From NCBI GenBank assembly GCA_024278975.1, contig JAJRSD010000042.1, positions 1 to 32,636 of the forward strand: DNA of 32,636 bases, read 5' to 3'. Position 1 is the first letter of the stretch, and every line of letters starts with the position of its first letter. The stretch comes from Bacteroidota bacterium. GTDB taxonomy: Bacteria > Bacteroidota > Bacteroidia > Bacteroidales > Prolixibacteraceae. Below the pieces are notes generated by a model. It was not told the DNA's origin, did not search any database, and worked only from the letters and a program-made list of their open reading frames with translations. Of this stretch, positions 30,799 to 32,636 are shown piece after piece. The translations under genes were made by a program, and so were the position numbers.

Positions 30799-31622
30799 AC
30801 GATATACTCAAAAGAAGCTTAACAGGCATTGCGTATGTTGCGGTAATGCTAGGCGGCATTATAATTCATCCGTTTATATTTGCTCCTGTTTTTGGAGTTA
30901 TTCTGTTTTTCACTCAATCGGAATTTTATAAAATATCGGAACAAGCTAAATTCTCGCCACAAAAAAAATTCGGACTTATTTTAGGTATCCTGCTTTTTAT
31001 CCTCTTTTTTCTTGCGGCCAAAAATATCATACCACAATCTTTTATTCTGCTTTCTATTCCATTTCTGTTTTTTGTTTTTATTGCCGAACTTTTCAGAAAA
31101 AAAAGCAGTGCACTTAAAAATGGTGCCATCACACTTTTAGGATTAATTTACGTGGCACTTCCGTTTAGTTTATTAAATTTTATTGTGTTCAGGCAAACAC
31201 CGGGAAGCAGTAATTATTATCCATGGATTTTGGTGGGAATATTTTTTATTATCTGGATCTACGATTCGATGGCGTACGTTTCGGGATCGCTTTTGGGGAA
31301 ACATAAAATTGCAGCCAAAATTTCGCCCGCTAAATCGTGGGAAGGTCTAATCGGAGGGACAATTTTCGCAGTAATTATGGGAATTATAAATGCAGTTCTT
31401 TTTCAGGAAACAAGTATGTTTAACTGGATAGTAATTGCAATAATAACTGTTATCTTTGGAACGATTGGCGACTTCTTCGAATCGAAAATAAAACGAGAAA
31501 TTGGCATAAAAGATTCGGGGAATATTTTACCGGGACACGGCGGACTGCTCGACCGTTTCGACAGTTTACTGTTTGCAATCCCCGTTATATTTGTTTGGCT
31601 TAGTTTAATCGATAAATTTTAA
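30795..31622 (+). CDS. cdsA: Phosphatidate cytidylyltransferase (CDP-diacylglycerol synthase), TTG start
   Basis: 275 aa, polytopic inner-membrane enzyme making CDP-diacylglycerol from phosphatidate and CTP, the branch point of phospholipid synthesis. The CDS signature is complete at residues 230-256: SKIKREIGIKDSGNILPGHGGLLDRFD. YDSMAYVSGSLLGKHK and SPAKSWEGLIGGT (156-189) are also conserved. The start is TTG at 30795, overlapping the TGA stop of the upstream gene; it gives the family-typical N-terminus MNDILKRSLTGIAYVAVML, and no ATG is available before the first helix. It is followed by psd after 4 bp. Confidence 0.94.
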   Translation: MNDILKRSLTGIAYVAVMLGGIIIHPFIFAPVFGVILFFTQSEFYKISEQAKFSPQKKFGLILGILLFILFFLAAKNIIPQSFILLSIPFLFFVFIAELFRKKSSALKNGAITLLGLIYVALPFSLLNFIVFRQTPGSSNYYPWILVGIFFIIWIYDSMAYVSGSLLGKHKIAAKISPAKSWEGLIGGTIFAVIMGIINAVLFQETSMFNWIVIAIITVIFGTIGDFFESKIKREIGIKDSGNILPGHGGLLDRFDSLLFAIPVIFVWLSLIDKF

Positions 31623-31626
31623 TTGT

Positions 31627-32280
31627 ATGACTATTCACAAAGAAGGAAAACTAATTATCCCCATCGCATTTTTCTTTTTAGCAGTTCTCGATGCCATAAT
31701 TTATTTCTTGCTTAAACAGTTTATAGTATTCTATTTTCTCATGGCAGCTTCATTAGTTATGGCAGGTTTGGTTGTTTACTTTTTCAGAATACCCAACCGT
31801 AAAATCGACCGTAACGAAAGCCATATTTTGGCTCCTGCCGACGGGACGATTGTAGTAATAAAAGAGGTGTTCGAAAAGGAATATTTTAAGGATAACCGAA
31901 TTCAGGTATCCATTTTTATGTCGCCGTTAAACATACACCAAAATCGCGCACCAGTTGGTGGAGAAGTTATATATATAAATCATATCAGAGGTGCATATTA
32001 TCCTGCTTTTGTTGAAAAATCGTCTAACTTAAACGAACGTTGTTCAACGGTTTTCAGAATAAAAAACGGGACAGAAATTTTATCGCGACAAATTGCCGGA
32101 ACAGTTGCACGCCGAATTTGCACTTATGTAAATCCCGGCGACATGATTGAACAGGGTAACGAATATGGGTTTATTCGCTTTGGTTCGAGAGTTGATTTGT
32201 TTCTTCCGATTGGGACAAAAATTAATGTCGAATTAGATGATAAAACAGTTGGAGGAAAAACTATTATTGCAACTTTGTAA
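31627..32280 (+). CDS. psd: Phosphatidylserine decarboxylase family protein
   Basis: 217 aa, archaeal/Bacteroidota-type short Psd. It converts phosphatidylserine to phosphatidylethanolamine. Two hydrophobic helices at about 10-30 and 33-53 anchor it in the membrane. LAPADGTIVVI (68-78), IFMSPLNIHQNRAPVGGEV (96-114) and YPAFVEKSSNLNER (125-138) are family blocks. The self-cleavage site that yields the pyruvoyl group should be G186-S187 in GFIRFGSRVD. It forms an operon with cdsA. The enzyme making phosphatidylserine (PssA), often next in Bacteroidota, is not in the window. Confidence 0.94.
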   Translation: MTIHKEGKLIIPIAFFFLAVLDAIIYFLLKQFIVFYFLMAASLVMAGLVVYFFRIPNRKIDRNESHILAPADGTIVVIKEVFEKEYFKDNRIQVSIFMSPLNIHQNRAPVGGEVIYINHIRGAYYPAFVEKSSNLNERCSTVFRIKNGTEILSRQIAGTVARRICTYVNPGDMIEQGNEYGFIRFGSRVDLFLPIGTKINVELDDKTVGGKTIIATL

Positions 32281-32358
32281 AAGCATTATAAATTTTAACA
32301 AAAAGTAATCTGTGAGAATAAGTACAATCAGTGTTACAAGTGTGCTATTCTTAATTGC

Positions 32359-32396
32359 ACGCTGACAACGCAGATATAACGGATTACGCTGATAAT
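32359..32396. repeat. ACGCTGA/CGCAGAT-type intergenic repeat remnant
   Basis: ACGCTGACAACGCAGATATA, then ACGGATTACGCTGATAAT, with ACGCTGA repeated 27 bp apart. It lies in the gene-free stretch 32281-32636, which otherwise contains AT-rich sequence and the degenerate frame at 32420-32626. Confidence 0.4.
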
Positions 32397-32419
32397 AAAT
32401 AAACACAAATGAAACGACC

Positions 32420-32626
32420 ATGGAGAAATTTTCACAAAAGATGATGTTTAAAACGCGAGTTACATACGTTACCATTGAGAAGCAATTAATTTTAAACGTA
32501 TGAAACCCGGATCGCCGTGGTGCTAAATTTAAAGGAGCGGCTACAAAAGGAGATGTATATGAGTGCTTACTGAAAATGGGTTGTTAGGTTTGGATTACTC
32601 ACCCTGATAATTTTGCAGTCAGATAA
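32420..32626 (+). pseudogene. Degenerate reading frame with two in-frame stops
   Basis: From ATG 32420 one frame reads MEKFSQKMMFKTRVTYVTIE and on to 32500, TGA at 32501, then NPDRRGAKFKGAATKGDVYE up to TAG at 32585, then VWITHPDNFAVR and TAA at 32624. Segments between the stops look more like protein than the AT-rich surroundings, suggesting a decayed gene fragment. I do not recognise the family, and chance cannot be excluded over 69 codons. The fragment could also continue a gene beyond the window. Confidence 0.3.
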
Positions 32627-32636
32627 ATCTGACCAC

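Overview
The window looks like a chromosomal segment of a Bacteroidota bacterium, most likely Bacteroidales/Marinilabiliales. This is inferred from the AT-rich sequence, the absence of Shine-Dalgarno-like leaders, repeated promoter boxes of the form TAnnTTTG (several with an upstream TTG at 20-23 bp), phylum-typical families (WbqC, DUF4293, large signal peptidase I, transporter-suffix protein) and two gene orders common in the phylum: dapB-lepB-...-wbqC, and birA divergent from rsfS-ftsH-...-cdsA-psd. I saw no rRNA, tRNA or CRISPR array.

Layout. (1) 1-7025, + strand: an endonuclease/exonuclease/phosphatase protein that seems to lack its N-terminus, a CstA-type transporter, a REP-associated (Y1) transposase inside a cluster of palindromic repeats, a large Tat-exported protein with two FAD domains, and a small outer-membrane barrel. 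(2) 7041-13452, - strand: a two-TM protein, a GH20 hexosaminidase lipoprotein, a ThuA-like protein, WbqC, LapA, signal peptidase I and DapB. (3) 13649-18123, + strand: a HAD phosphatase, an M16 zinc peptidase with a strong terminator, and an orphan membrane protein. (4) 18128-19401, - strand: a sugar-nucleotidyltransferase and a DUF4293 protein. (5) 19521-23062, + strand: a broken small membrane gene, a GntR/LacI-type regulator split by a -1 frameshift at A7 runs, then an MtaB-like methyltransferase and an MtaC-like corrinoid protein. (6) 23133-27770, - strand: an AddA-like helicase-nuclease, a secreted hypothetical and BirA. (7) 27928-32280, + strand: rsfS, ftsH, a DUF2007 protein, cdsA and psd. 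The last 356 bases hold repeat remnants and a degenerate reading frame.

The most interesting part is 19.8-23.1 kb: a compact corrinoid methyl-transfer module (substrate methyltransferase plus B12 carrier) behind its own ligand-sensing regulator. The regulator has helically phased repeats upstream and is interrupted exactly at a pair of A AAA AAA slippery heptamers. No methyl acceptor enzyme or corrinoid reactivase lies in the window, so the methyl group must be passed to an enzyme encoded elsewhere.

A second theme is the density of short intergenic repeats: three REP-like modules around the transposase, a CAGTCGCAGT repeat that reaches into the 3' end of ftsH and abuts wbqC, CTTCCG-rich tracts, and long inverted repeats. 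Conserved housekeeping blocks (lysine/peptidoglycan precursor synthesis, protein export, membrane proteolysis, phospholipid synthesis) alternate with this repeat-rich accessory DNA.
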